From contig CAYFZR010000058.1 in the NCBI GenBank assembly GCA_964347835.1, positions 1-36,688 of the forward strand: 36,688 nucleotides of DNA. Direction: 5' to 3'. Under the pieces are notes generated by a model. It was not told the DNA's origin and made no database searches. It was given only the letters and a program-made list of their open reading frames with translations. This document shows positions 23,191-32,744 of the stretch, piece after piece; within the stretch, counting starts at the first letter, position 1, and every line of letters begins with the position of its first letter. The translations under genes were made by a program, and so were the position numbers. Source of the stretch: CAYFZR01 sp964347835 [NCBI: uncultured archaeon]. GTDB taxonomy: Archaea; CAYFZR01.

Positions 23191-24987
23191 TCATTCGACA
23201 GTGACTGATTTTGCTAAATTTCTGGGTTTGTCCGGATCTAATCCCCTCTCTACAGCCACAAAGTATGCAATAAGTTGTAATGGTACAACATACAACATGG
23301 GAGAAAGATTCTCGTCAATTTCAGGCATTAATAATGCATGATCTACAAGTTTAACAATTTTTTCATCTTTTTCGCTCGCAATAGCGATTACATTAGCACC
23401 TCTAGCCTTTACTTCTTCTATATTTCCTAACATCCTATCGTGACTCTCGCCTAAAGGTACTACAGCAACAACAGGAACATTATCCTCTACTAAAGCAAGG
23501 GGGCCGTGTTTTAACTCTCCTCCTGGAAATCCTTCTGCATGAATGTATGATATTTCTTTTAATTTAAGTGCCCCCTCTAATGAAGTAGCGTAACTTATTC
23601 CTCTCCCTATGAAGAAAAAATCATCTTTATTTTTGTAGATCTTGGCAATTTCCTTTATATCATGTTGCTTTGATAGAATATCTTCCAAAAGGTTTGGAAC
23701 ATTCTCTAAATCTTCTAAAAGCCTTTGATATATGTTTTCATCAATTATTCCTCTTCTTCTACCCAGTTCTATTGCAATATAACTTAAATATGCTAACTGG
23801 ACTGCGAAGGTTTTTGTTGCAGCCACTCCTATCTCCGGACCCGCATAAGTAAAGCACACTATATCTGCTTCCCTTGTTATAGAACTCCCTAAAACATTTG
23901 TCATCGCTAGTATAGTTGCCTTTTTATTTTTTGCATGTCTAACAGCGTTTAAGGTGTCCGCAGTCTCACCGGATTGAGATATTGTCAAAACAATTGAATT
24001 CTCATCTACGCTCGTAAACTCCTTAAATTCGGAGGCAATGATTACGTCCGTATTAAGGTTAGCCAATTTAGAGAATGTATACTTGCCTGCTATTGCAGCA
24101 TGATAAGATGTTCCACACGCAACTAAAAATATGTTATTTTTTGTATCCAAGGCCTTTATTATCTTATCTAATTCTTTTTCTTTCATTCTTAAGGTTTCTC
24201 TTATGGCAATCGGCTGTTCATTTATCTCTTTATGCATGAAGTAGTCATATCCGCCTTTTTCCGCCATATCAGGGGTCCAATCAACAGTAAAAATCTTTTT
24301 TTCTATTTTTTTATCGTCTATCAGACTCTTAACGAAAAAACCGTTGTTTTTTAATACGCCGTACTCGTTGTCCTCAACGATGATCATCCTGCTTGTTTCT
24401 TTAAGTATAGCGGGAATGTCAGATGCAATGAAATATTCTCCGTTGCCCACGCCTATCACAAGAGGGCTTTCTTTTCTTGCTATTATGATTCCATCGAAAT
24501 CTGTGCTAATAACCGCAATGGCGTAAGAGCCTTTTAGTTTATTTAGAGCGCTTTTTACGGCTTTTTCAAGGTCTATACCTTCCTTCTTCTCGTCCTCTAT
24601 TAGATGACAAATTACCTCAGTGTCCGTTTCGGACGAGAAACGATGTCCCTTTCTAATTAAATAATCCTTCAAATCACCATAATTTTGAATAATCCCATTA
24701 TGTACGAGCGCAATTTTTCCCTCGCAATCAAAAAATGGGTGTGCATTTTTTCTGGAAGGAATTCCATGAGTAGCCCACCTTGTATGGCCAATACCCATTT
24801 CTCCCTCTAATTTTATATCTTTTAGTACCTCATCGATCTTTCCTTTATCTTTTTTCAGTTGAAACTTGCCCTTATCCACGGTGACTATTCCGCAAGAGTC
24901 GTAACCCCTGTATTCCAATCTTTTAAGAGAACCATGTATTATCGGGTAAGCCTCTCTATCTCCAATGTATCCAACGATTCCGCACAT
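23191..24987 (-). CDS. glmS: Glutamine-fructose-6-phosphate aminotransferase (isomerizing)
   Basis: It makes glucosamine 6-phosphate from fructose 6-phosphate and glutamine, the entry to amino-sugar and N-glycan precursor synthesis. The 598-residue protein begins MCGIVGYIG; removal of Met exposes the nucleophilic Cys. The class II glutaminase domain (GHTRWATHG, VHNGIIQN) is followed by two SIS sugar-isomerase domains (CGTSYHAA, SQSGETADT, EGFPGGELKHGP). The C-terminus LAKSVTVE is the family's conserved tail. The ATG at 24987 has GAGGGT upstream; a GTG four codons earlier is not needed. I see no glmS ribozyme, as expected for an archaeon. Confidence 0.97.
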   Translation of the reverse strand: MCGIVGYIGDREAYPIIHGSLKRLEYRGYDSCGIVTVDKGKFQLKKDKGKIDEVLKDIKLEGEMGIGHTRWATHGIPSRKNAHPFFDCEGKIALVHNGIIQNYGDLKDYLIRKGHRFSSETDTEVICHLIEDEKKEGIDLEKAVKSALNKLKGSYAIAVISTDFDGIIIARKESPLVIGVGNGEYFIASDIPAILKETSRMIIVEDNEYGVLKNNGFFVKSLIDDKKIEKKIFTVDWTPDMAEKGGYDYFMHKEINEQPIAIRETLRMKEKELDKIIKALDTKNNIFLVACGTSYHAAIAGKYTFSKLANLNTDVIIASEFKEFTSVDENSIVLTISQSGETADTLNAVRHAKNKKATILAMTNVLGSSITREADIVCFTYAGPEIGVAATKTFAVQLAYLSYIAIELGRRRGIIDENIYQRLLEDLENVPNLLEDILSKQHDIKEIAKIYKNKDDFFFIGRGISYATSLEGALKLKEISYIHAEGFPGGELKHGPLALVEDNVPVVAVVPLGESHDRMLGNIEEVKARGANVIAIASEKDEKIVKLVDHALLMPEIDENLSPMLYVVPLQLIAYFVAVERGLDPDKPRNLAKSVTVE

Positions 24988-25028
24988 AAGTACCCTCACT
25001 AGGTGATGTAAGAAATCTATTACTTTAA

Positions 25029-25041
25029 GATATTTAAATTT
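25029..25041 (-). promoter_or_regulatory. Probable TATA box for glmS
   Basis: On the minus strand this reads AAATTTAAATATC, about 42-54 bases before the glmS start. The 160-base gap to the divergent gene otherwise holds only AT-rich sequence. Confidence 0.35.
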
Positions 25042-25103
25042 TGATGATTTTATTCCGATGTACTCTTATCAAATAACGGCTCTAGTCCTAAAATTTACTA
25101 AAC

Positions 25104-25113
25104 ATTTATAAAA
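25104..25113 (+). promoter_or_regulatory. Probable TATA box for the coiled-coil/gatD/gatE operon
   Basis: ATTTATAAAA lies 35-44 bases before the ATG at 25148, and AAGGGTT precedes that ATG as ribosome binding site. No other clear promoter appears before gatD, so the three genes are probably one transcript. Confidence 0.4.
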
Positions 25114-25147
25114 TCTCATGTCAATGACTCAGTAAGGGTTAATTTCA

Positions 25148-25807
25148 ATGGATGCTGTTGTTGCTTCTGTATATCTGCTAATAGTAATAGCAGTTTTTTG
25201 CTTAGTATTCACAGCCTATTTTGTATTTCAAAATAAAAAACGCCTTGAAATTTTTATAGAAGAGAGGGATCGCCCGCTTACAATAAAATTTATTCAAAAA
25301 ATCATTCAGCCATCCATAAATGATTTAACCCACTCTGGTATGATTTCTCCTGCTCTTTTAGAAGGCAAAACGTTGATTCATAACGTATTCTTCAGAAGAT
25401 TTCCGAATCTGAAGACTCAGATGGAGGAATACAACCAAAAAATTTCGGATCTCTTAGAAATGCGGGTGAATTTAGAGGCTGAATTGATCGATCTATACGA
25501 AAGATTGTGGACTAGGGAGGCGGAGATAAAATCAATTATCTCTAGCAGGGATGAAATAAGTAGCGGGAGGGTAGAACTCCTAAAAAGGTATGCTGAAAAC
25601 AAACTTTCAATCTATCATAAAATCAGAGAATATGACGATACACTTAAGATTATAGAAAAGAAAAGAGGTGAGATAGAAGAGATAAGCATAAGGATGGAGA
25701 AAGAGTCCAAAAAACTAATAGAAACCCTTGAAGGAATAAAAGAGAAATACAGGAATAAATATACTATTAAACCAGATGAATTAGAAATTGATCGTGAAAA
25801 ATCTTAA
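25148..25807 (+). CDS. Membrane-anchored coiled-coil protein
   Basis: This 219-residue protein is not recognised. One membrane segment lies at residues 5-27 (VASVYLLIVIAVFCLVFTAYF), followed by a basic stop-transfer stretch (QNKKR). A linker of about 60 residues leads into a long coiled coil from about residue 85 to 205. The topology suggests a cytoplasmic rod hung from the membrane. The gene precedes gatD by 16 bases, making it the first gene of the probable gat operon. A direct link to tRNA amidation is not known for any such protein, so the association may be only transcriptional. Confidence 0.72.
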   Translation: MDAVVASVYLLIVIAVFCLVFTAYFVFQNKKRLEIFIEERDRPLTIKFIQKIIQPSINDLTHSGMISPALLEGKTLIHNVFFRRFPNLKTQMEEYNQKISDLLEMRVNLEAELIDLYERLWTREAEIKSIISSRDEISSGRVELLKRYAENKLSIYHKIREYDDTLKIIEKKRGEIEEISIRMEKESKKLIETLEGIKEKYRNKYTIKPDELEIDREKS

Positions 25808-25823
25808 ATTCTGAGTGTTGTTT

Positions 25824-27194
25824 ATGGTAAAAAAAGATTACGGCGGTTATCCTGAAGATATAATCGCTCTGTTAAGAGAAAGAAAGATTGAGATTGAAGA
25901 TAGAGTTAGAATCGAGAAAGAGGGAAGAATCTATGAAGGATACTTATTACCTAGACCTGCTTTAGTTGATTTAGGAGATTCCCATTGCTTGATTATCAAA
26001 TTAGACAGCGGATACAATATAGGGATAAAATTCGATGAAACCATGAAAATCGATAGATTAGGGGAAAAAGTAGAGTTAGAAAGTTTTCCTAAGAGAAAAA
26101 TTGAGAAAAGATTAGACCTCCCCCAGATAACGCTTCTACATACTGGAGGCACCATAGCAAGTAGAATAGACTACTTAACTGGAGGAGTCAGCGTAGAATT
26201 CACCCCAGAAGAATTATTTTTTACGGTTCCAGAACTATTCGACGTAGTCGGATTCAAAGAAGTAAAGTTGCTCTTCAACATTTTTTCAGAGGATATGTCT
26301 TCCTCACAGTGGATAAAAATGGCAAAAGAAACTGCAAAACAGTTAAATTCTGGAGTCGATGGAGTCGTGATTTCCCATGGAACCGATACCATGCATTACT
26401 CATCCGCTATTCTATCATTCATGCTCAGAGATTTGGGAAAGCCTGTTGTCTTGACAGGTGCGCAAAGATCTTCTGATAGAGGAAGTTTCGATGGAGCTAT
26501 AAACCTACTCTGCTCCTCTCATGTAGCGGGCCATTCTGATATTGCGGAGGTCTCTATAGTAATGCACGGAGAGACCAGCGATACTTTTTGCCTAATCAAC
26601 AGGGGAACAAAGGTAAGAAAGATGCACGCAAGTAGGAGAGATGCTTTTAGGCCTATAAATGATCTTCCTCTTGGAAAAATATGGTCGGACGGAAGATTTG
26701 AGATTATAAACAAAAACTATAGAAGAAGAGATAACAAAAAAGAAGTTATTCCGGATACTAAATACGAGAAAAGAGTCGCCTTAATAAAGGCTTATCCTGG
26801 ATCTTTTCCCGAAATAGTAGATTTCTACGTGGACAATAAATTTAGAGGATTAGTGATAGAAGGCACAGGATTAGGGCATACGCCTACTTCTACTCCAGAA
26901 AAGGAATTGTCTTGGCTGAAAAACATAAAAAGAGCTGTAGAAGATGATTTAAAGATAGTAATGACCTCTCAATGTCTGTACGGAAGAGTTCATCCTCTAG
27001 TGTACAGAAACTTGAGATTATTATCAAATGCCGGTGTCATATATGTTGAAGATATGCTCCCCGAAGTAGCATACGTGAAACTTGCCTGGGTACTCGGCCA
27101 TACTGAAGATAGGGAAGAAGTAAAGCGTATGATGTTGAAAAACATAGCAGGAGAAATCACCAAAACAAGCGATATTAGGACATTTCTTTATTGA
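25824..27194 (+). CDS. gatD: Glu-tRNA(Gln) amidotransferase subunit D
   Basis: This is the asparaginase-type subunit of the archaeal GatDE complex, which releases ammonia from glutamine or asparagine for amidation of Glu-tRNA(Gln). The 456-residue protein has the short N-terminal domain typical of GatD. The L-asparaginase core follows, with the nucleophile Thr in LLHTGGTIAS, the second Thr region in SHGTDTMHYS, and the GAQRSSDRGS segment. The frame is open from 25815, but the ATG at 25824 gives the usual MVKKDYGGYP beginning. The partner gatE follows by ten bases. Confidence 0.96.
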   Translation: MVKKDYGGYPEDIIALLRERKIEIEDRVRIEKEGRIYEGYLLPRPALVDLGDSHCLIIKLDSGYNIGIKFDETMKIDRLGEKVELESFPKRKIEKRLDLPQITLLHTGGTIASRIDYLTGGVSVEFTPEELFFTVPELFDVVGFKEVKLLFNIFSEDMSSSQWIKMAKETAKQLNSGVDGVVISHGTDTMHYSSAILSFMLRDLGKPVVLTGAQRSSDRGSFDGAINLLCSSHVAGHSDIAEVSIVMHGETSDTFCLINRGTKVRKMHASRRDAFRPINDLPLGKIWSDGRFEIINKNYRRRDNKKEVIPDTKYEKRVALIKAYPGSFPEIVDFYVDNKFRGLVIEGTGLGHTPTSTPEKELSWLKNIKRAVEDDLKIVMTSQCLYGRVHPLVYRNLRLLSNAGVIYVEDMLPEVAYVKLAWVLGHTEDREEVKRMMLKNIAGEITKTSDIRTFLY

Positions 27195-27204
27195 AGGTAC
27201 GTCT

Positions 27205-29076
27205 ATGATAAATTATAGAGATATTGGACTAAAAGTTGGAATAGAAATACACCAGAGGCTAGATACTCCTAAGTTATTTTGTAGATGCTCATCTCATATG
27301 CGAGAAGAGTCGCCAACATCTATATTCTCAAGAAAAATCAGGCCGGTGACAGGAGAACTAGGAGAAATAGATCCTGCTGCATCATTTGAATACTATAGAG
27401 ACCGGGTCTTTGAATACCAGACCTTCGAGGAAGAAACTTGTTTAATAGATGCCGACGAAGAGCCCCCTTTTCCTTATGTAAATCAGGAGGCATTAGATAT
27501 CGGGTTAGAAATTGCTATGTTAGTGAATGCAGATATTCCTAATGAGATTCACGTTATGAGAAAGACGGTGATAGATGGGAGCAATTGCACTGGCTTTCAG
27601 AGAACGTTGATAATAGGAATGAGTGGTTATTTAGATTCAAGTTTAGGCAGGATAGGTATTTCAAATATATGCTTAGAAGAAGAATCAGCCAGAATAGTTT
27701 CAGCTGGATTTAAGGAAGCTGAATACAAACTGAGTGGTCTGGGTATTCCCCTCATAGAGATAGGTACTTCTCCCGATATAATCACGCCCGAACATGCCAG
27801 AGAAGTAGCAGAAAAGATTGGAATAATATTAAGATCTACTGGAAAAGTAATGAGAGGAATTGGAACAATTAGACAAGATTTAAACGTTTCTATAGAGAGA
27901 GGAGCAAGAGTAGAGATTAAAGGAGTGCAAGAACTTAAACAACTAGCAAAATACGTTGAATACGAAGCGAAGAGGCAGCTTTCCTTGATAGAAATTCAAG
28001 ATATTTTAGAAAATAAAAAGTGGAAAGAGCCTGGGATAATCGATGTTACAGAAATATTTAAAGATACAGAGAGTAAAATACTGAAAAATAAAGATAAGAT
28101 ACTTTCTATAAAATTAGAAGGATTTTCTGGTATTTTGAAAAAAGAATTGTGTCCTGATCATACTTTCGGAAAAGAATTGTCATATCATGCGATTGCTTAC
28201 GGTGTTCCAGGAATTTTACATACGGATGAAGAATTAGAAAAATACGGTATAAACGATGATGAAATAAAGAAATTGTATAAGTCTACAGGTTCAACTGAAA
28301 ATGACTGTATCATTTTGGTAGCAGGAAAAGAAGATTTCGCAAGAAGGGCCTTGAAAACAGTTATTAATAGAGCAGGTGATGCTTTTTTGGGACCTTTAGA
28401 GGAGACAAGATCTGCAAATCCCGATGGAACCACCTACTATACAAGACCTTTACCCGGTGCTCAGAGGATGTACCCAGAGACAGACGTCTCTCCCATTGTT
28501 ATAACAAAGGATCGTTTAGAAAAAATCTCTAGATCTCTACCAGAGTTGTTTGAAGAAAAATTGAATAGATTCATGAAAGATTACAAACTTAATAAAGAAG
28601 TAGCGGGTTCTTTGATTAGATCGGATAAAACAGATTTGTTTGAAGAAATAGTTAATAAATATGGGATAAATCCAACTTTAGTTGCTACAACCCTTACCAA
28701 TACATTAATTACATTAAAAAGAGAGGGTTTTGCGGTAAATAATTTGGCAGAAAATCATTTTATCGATATATTTGAGTCATTTTCCCGAGATATGTTTAGT
28801 AAGGAGGTGCTTCCAGAAGTTATTTCGTATCTTTCATCAAATCCTAATAGGAGTGTAAAAGATTGCATAGAAGAACTTGGATTAAAGGTTCTGAGCAAAA
28901 AAGATCTGGAAAAAATCATAGAAGAGATCCTCGAAAAGGATAAAGTAATACTAAAAGAAAAAGGTGAGAAGTCATTCGGATTTTTCATGGGAAAGGTTAT
29001 GGAGTCAGCAAGAGGAAGAGCAGACGGCAAGATAGTGAGCAGATTACTTAAGAAGAAGATCAAAGAAAAAGTTTGA
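27205..29076 (+). CDS. gatE: Glu-tRNA(Gln) amidotransferase subunit E
   Basis: It phosphorylates and amidates Glu-tRNA(Gln) using ammonia from GatD, so that archaea lacking GlnRS can make Gln-tRNA. The 623-residue protein begins LKVGIEIHQRLDTPKLFCRC, the kinase-amidase core, with DGSNCTGFQRT and SICLEEESARIV-type segments following. A GAD domain lies near the middle and the YqeY-like helical tail, used for tRNA recognition, closes the protein. GAAGGT lies before the ATG at 27205. The gatD-gatE order is the common one. Confidence 0.96.
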   Translation: MINYRDIGLKVGIEIHQRLDTPKLFCRCSSHMREESPTSIFSRKIRPVTGELGEIDPAASFEYYRDRVFEYQTFEEETCLIDADEEPPFPYVNQEALDIGLEIAMLVNADIPNEIHVMRKTVIDGSNCTGFQRTLIIGMSGYLDSSLGRIGISNICLEEESARIVSAGFKEAEYKLSGLGIPLIEIGTSPDIITPEHAREVAEKIGIILRSTGKVMRGIGTIRQDLNVSIERGARVEIKGVQELKQLAKYVEYEAKRQLSLIEIQDILENKKWKEPGIIDVTEIFKDTESKILKNKDKILSIKLEGFSGILKKELCPDHTFGKELSYHAIAYGVPGILHTDEELEKYGINDDEIKKLYKSTGSTENDCIILVAGKEDFARRALKTVINRAGDAFLGPLEETRSANPDGTTYYTRPLPGAQRMYPETDVSPIVITKDRLEKISRSLPELFEEKLNRFMKDYKLNKEVAGSLIRSDKTDLFEEIVNKYGINPTLVATTLTNTLITLKREGFAVNNLAENHFIDIFESFSRDMFSKEVLPEVISYLSSNPNRSVKDCIEELGLKVLSKKDLEKIIEEILEKDKVILKEKGEKSFGFFMGKVMESARGRADGKIVSRLLKKKIKEKV

Positions 29077-29088
29077 TTTTTACGAAAA

Positions 29089-29100
29089 ATTTTATATAAT
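29089..29100 (+). promoter_or_regulatory. Probable TATA box for the secreted-protein pair
   Basis: ATTTTATATAAT lies 30-41 bases before the ATG at 29130, so the leader must be very short but still includes GGGGGAG. Confidence 0.45.
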
Positions 29101-29129
29101 TTCCCTGCCCAAACCAGATGGGGGAGTTT

Positions 29130-30011
29130 ATGAAAAAATTAAGTTTTACGATATGCGTCTTAGCACTAAGCAGTTTACTCGTGCAGAGCATGTTTTTGAG
29201 TACAGTTAACGCGCAACAATATCCAGAAAAGCCAAAAATTGTTGTTCTTGCCAGTTCTATCGACTTTGGTCTTGCAATAGACTTCTTCAGATTTTTGAGA
29301 GATAAAGGTGTGGAATTAATACACACGGATGCATCAAACTTTGATAAATACAAGGAAGAGAACTTTATCATTATTTTAGGCGGTCCAGATGCCTACGAGG
29401 GTGTCGGTGAAATAGTCAGGGAATATTTGACGGTGGAAGAGCAAAACTGGCTTAGGCAGGAAGACAACCGAAAGATGTTTGTCAAGACTAAGGACCGACA
29501 GTTGATTTGTATCATCGCAGGTTCAGACAGGGATATGACCAAAAAGGCAGAAGAAGAGAATCAAGAAAAAATTGTAGGCGCCCCGATTAAGGCATTCCCT
29601 GATTTCGCAGATATCGTTCGAGTAACTGTAGCTCCACAAGGTCTCGAGATTGTTGTTTTTACTATACAAACTGCTGATAAGATTCCCATTGTACCAAGCA
29701 CAGACCCTAATTTTGACTTGAGCTACACAATAGCATTTGACTTAGACAAAAACAGCGCTACAGGTAAAACAGGTCCATTGTATAACGATATAGGCGCAGA
29801 CAAAGAAATTTCCTTAGAATTTAAAGATTTGGGATGGAAAAGCGATTATTCATGGGAAATATCTGAAAATACAGTTGCAGTAAAGATACCAATCGACGAC
29901 CTATCGTTATCATTTGACTGGATAGTTCGGTCCCAAAGAGGAAATAACATGGATATAATCCCAAGTGAAGGACATAGTTCCTTCCGTTCACCAAAACTAC
30001 CGCCATGGTAA
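29130..30011 (+). CDS. Secreted S-layer-like / cell-surface protein
   Basis: This 293-residue protein has a Sec signal peptide with probable cleavage near residue 28 (VNA, then QQYPE). The first domain (PKIVVLASSIDFGLAIDFFRFL, then IIILGGPDAYEGVGEIVREYL and AGSDRDMTKKAAE-like text) matches the alpha-beta S-layer-associated domain common in euryarchaeal surface proteins. The second half is beta-rich (LSYTIAFDLDKNSATG, DIGADKEISLEF) and resembles a DOMON/CBM9-like module. It has no C-terminal anchor. The ATG at 29130 with GGGGGAG is chosen over one at 29118. The metallopeptidase gene follows by 19 bases. Confidence 0.75.
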   Translation: MKKLSFTICVLALSSLLVQSMFLSTVNAQQYPEKPKIVVLASSIDFGLAIDFFRFLRDKGVELIHTDASNFDKYKEENFIIILGGPDAYEGVGEIVREYLTVEEQNWLRQEDNRKMFVKTKDRQLICIIAGSDRDMTKKAEEENQEKIVGAPIKAFPDFADIVRVTVAPQGLEIVVFTIQTADKIPIVPSTDPNFDLSYTIAFDLDKNSATGKTGPLYNDIGADKEISLEFKDLGWKSDYSWEISENTVAVKIPIDDLSLSFDWIVRSQRGNNMDIIPSEGHSSFRSPKLPPW

Positions 30012-30030
30012 CAATATGGAGGGCATGCTA

Positions 30031-31266
30031 ATGAATAAAAAGAAGGTTATAACCGTAACCTTTGTAATAGTCTTGTTTACAGTATCAACGGTTTATGGGC
30101 ATATAGCACCCAACGTAAAAATAACAGGCGGAACCAAAGCCCAACAAGAAAAAATACAAAAAGCAGTAGAAGAAATAGCAAAAAAATCCAACCAAGCGAA
30201 AAGTATCCTGAATAGGACAAAAAACTTGGGTAGAAATGTGACGATTCATGTTAAACCTAACACCACGATAGCAGGAGCCACGGTTGGCGGCAGCGATGTC
30301 GATGTAGACCCCGGTGATGTAGATAAGTTTAAACTGGATGGAAACAAAACAGGCAAGGCACTCAATTCTTCTTCTCTCGGGATTATAATACTCCATGAGC
30401 TAAAGCACATCCTTGGAGAAGCTAACGAGACTAAAGTTGTGGAACAGATAAACAAAGTCCGTGCGGAATTGGGTCTTCCGAAAAGGCATCATTACTATTT
30501 GAAAGAGAAAGGCAATACTCTCTATTTAGAATTTTGTGATGATTCTACCGTAAATGTTACTGATGCCTTTGTAACCGTAGTAGAAGATCCAGGTGGTGAT
30601 TACGCACCTATTCCTATTATTCCCGAAGTCCCGAGGGTAGTCGATATATCTCCAAAAGCCGGTGCTACTGGTATATCCATCGAAGAGACTATAGTAATCA
30701 CCTTTTCTGTACCCATGAATAGAGAATCAGTAATAGAGGCATTAGAGTCTTCTCCAGAGATGGAATTTTCTCAAATTCTGTGGTTGGATAGTAAGGCACT
30801 GATTTTAACTCCAAGAGGCGGTCTGGACTCATACACTACCTACACCATTACCATGGGGACTGGAGCGATGGATGTAAATGGCAATCATCTCGTAACTCCA
30901 TATTCGTGGAAATTCAAAACTGAAGAGGTTGAGATTGAAGAAGATACCATACCACCTGAGGTGAGAATAATGAGTCCTAGTGCAGGAGAGACTGTGATCT
31001 TTCCTTTCTTAATAGAAGTCAGCGCAACAGACAACTTCGAGGTCGTCCTGGTGGAGTTTTACGTGGATGGCGAGCTTATATTCGAAGACAAAACTTCTCC
31101 TTACTCAACGGAGATCATGCACGAGATGATTCCTCCCGGTTCGCACTTCGTCTATGCAGTCGCCTATGATTCTTCAGGAAACAAAGGAACCTCAGGAGAG
31201 ATAGAATTCTTCCTTGAAACGGAAGTTACAGAAGTTCCCGAGAAGGAGATGACAGAAGAAATCTGA
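30031..31266 (+). CDS. Secreted predicted zinc metallopeptidase with two Ig-like domains
   Basis: This 411-residue protein starts with a signal peptide (cleavage near VYG-HIA). The N-terminal domain has a zinc-peptidase motif, His122-Glu123-x-x-His126, in ILHELKHILGEANE. It is followed by EQINKVRAELGLPKR, an arrangement like the NleD/M91 and Rhs-tip toxin metallopeptidases. A Big_5-type Ig-like domain spans about residues 201-297 (ISPKAGATGI, FSVPMN). A second Ig-like domain (VRIMSPSAGETV, VEFYVDGELI) covers about 309-396. No membrane anchor is seen. GGAGGG lies seven bases before the ATG at 30031, so the longer open frame from 29965 is not used. Peptidase activity is inferred from the motif. 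Confidence 0.75.
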   Translation: MNKKKVITVTFVIVLFTVSTVYGHIAPNVKITGGTKAQQEKIQKAVEEIAKKSNQAKSILNRTKNLGRNVTIHVKPNTTIAGATVGGSDVDVDPGDVDKFKLDGNKTGKALNSSSLGIIILHELKHILGEANETKVVEQINKVRAELGLPKRHHYYLKEKGNTLYLEFCDDSTVNVTDAFVTVVEDPGGDYAPIPIIPEVPRVVDISPKAGATGISIEETIVITFSVPMNRESVIEALESSPEMEFSQILWLDSKALILTPRGGLDSYTTYTITMGTGAMDVNGNHLVTPYSWKFKTEEVEIEEDTIPPEVRIMSPSAGETVIFPFLIEVSATDNFEVVLVEFYVDGELIFEDKTSPYSTEIMHEMIPPGSHFVYAVAYDSSGNKGTSGEIEFFLETEVTEVPEKEMTEEI

Positions 31267-31274
31267 GCCAACAG

Positions 31275-32744
31275 TTACTCCAAAACCCTTTCCATTTCTT
31301 TTTTTAATAATTCTTCAGATTCCTTCAAAGAATTAACCATATCTTCTAATCTTTTTGTATATTTAAGGATCCTTTCCTCAGTTCTTTTTAATGAATCCTG
31401 CATAACCTCTTTACTCGGTCCTCCCACGATTTTTTTCCTCGATACACTTTTCTTAGGATCCATTATATCATTTAATTCTTCTTTACTCAAAGAAATATTC
31501 TCTCTTTTTAAAATATTGTTTACAATTTCAATGGACATTTCAGAAGAGGAAAAACCTTTCTCTAATGACTCTTCCACAATTTTTCCAACTAGCTTATGGG
31601 AAGTACGAAAAGATAATCCATGCTTCTCAACAAGATAATCTGCTAAGTCCGTTGCAGTTGAAAAATTAGAATAGGCCAATTCCAAGGCTCTTTCTTCATT
31701 TACTTTCATTGTATCTATCATCTCTGCATTTAAATCTATCAAATCTTGTGTTACATAAAAGGAATCCCATAAAAACCTGCTAGCTTCTTGCAAATCTCTG
31801 TTATAACTCATTGGCAACGATTTAAATATTGCCAAACTCGCATAAAGATTGCCGAATACTCTTCCAACTCTGGCTCTACAAATTTCTGCTACATCAGGAT
31901 TCTTTTTTTGAGGCATTATGCTGCTTGTAGACGAATATTTATCAGACAATTCTATCAATTTGAATTCATAGGTGCTCCAGAGTATCAATTCTTCGAGAAA
32001 CCTGCTCAAATTAACCGATATAGAGGCCAATATGGATAAAGTCTCTAAAATAAAATCTCTTGATGCTACAGCGTCCATTGAATTCTCCATTAAACCATTA
32101 AACCCTAAGAGTTTGGAAGTATACTCTCTATCTATAGGAAATCCTGTTGTTGCGAGTGCGCATGAACCTAGAGGAGATAGATTTACTCTTTTATAACATT
32201 CTAATAATCTCTCTAGGTCTCTCACAAGCATAGAAGAATAAGCATGGAAGTGATGCGCTAGCGTAGTAGGTTGAGCATGCTGCAGATGAGTATATCCCGG
32301 GATAACGGTATCTAAATAATCTTTTGCATTATTATTTAATATATTTACCAAATTTATTAACTTCAGAGACATTTGAACTGTTTTATCCCGCGTAGCCATT
32401 CTTAGATCAGTAGATACCTGGTCGTTTCTACTTCTCGCGGTATGCATCTTTCCTGCGTCTTCTCCTACCATTTTTATCAGTTCATGCTCTATTACCATGT
32501 GTATGTCTTCTTTTTTTACATCAAGATCAAGATCCTCGTATTCCTTTTCTTTTAGTTCTAGCAAACTGTTTATAATTTGTTTAGCAGGCTTTTTCTCTAT
32601 TATACCGGTTTTACAGAGCATTAAAACGTGAGCAATGGAGAGAAACAGATCGTACTTGAATATCTCACTATCTATGTCTAAAGAAGACGTAAATCCAGCG
32701 ACTCTTAGATCCATATTCTCTCTAAATCTCCCTTCCCTCAACAT
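31275..32744 (-). CDS. argH: Argininosuccinate lyase
   Basis: It splits argininosuccinate into arginine and fumarate, the last step of arginine synthesis, and so feeds the arginine decarboxylase found in this window. The 489-residue protein carries the fumarase-superfamily signature SSIMPQKKNPD, and the segments TARSRNDQVSTD and YTHLQHAQPTT. It starts with an ATG that overlaps the end of the upstream HTH gene by seven bases, so it is translationally coupled to that gene. It converges on the metallopeptidase gene. Confidence 0.97.
   Translation of the reverse strand: MLREGRFRENMDLRVAGFTSSLDIDSEIFKYDLFLSIAHVLMLCKTGIIEKKPAKQIINSLLELKEKEYEDLDLDVKKEDIHMVIEHELIKMVGEDAGKMHTARSRNDQVSTDLRMATRDKTVQMSLKLINLVNILNNNAKDYLDTVIPGYTHLQHAQPTTLAHHFHAYSSMLVRDLERLLECYKRVNLSPLGSCALATTGFPIDREYTSKLLGFNGLMENSMDAVASRDFILETLSILASISVNLSRFLEELILWSTYEFKLIELSDKYSSTSSIMPQKKNPDVAEICRARVGRVFGNLYASLAIFKSLPMSYNRDLQEASRFLWDSFYVTQDLIDLNAEMIDTMKVNEERALELAYSNFSTATDLADYLVEKHGLSFRTSHKLVGKIVEESLEKGFSSSEMSIEIVNNILKRENISLSKEELNDIMDPKKSVSRKKIVGGPSKEVMQDSLKRTEERILKYTKRLEDMVNSLKESEELLKKEMERVLE

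Noticed and set aside
23191-25147. glmS ribozyme or riboswitch
   Set aside because: No such structure is visible in the 160-base upstream gap, and that class is bacterial.
29965-30030. Longer start for the secreted metallopeptidase
   Set aside because: It would overlap the previous gene and bury the signal peptide; GGAGGG seven bases before the ATG at 30031 fixes the start.
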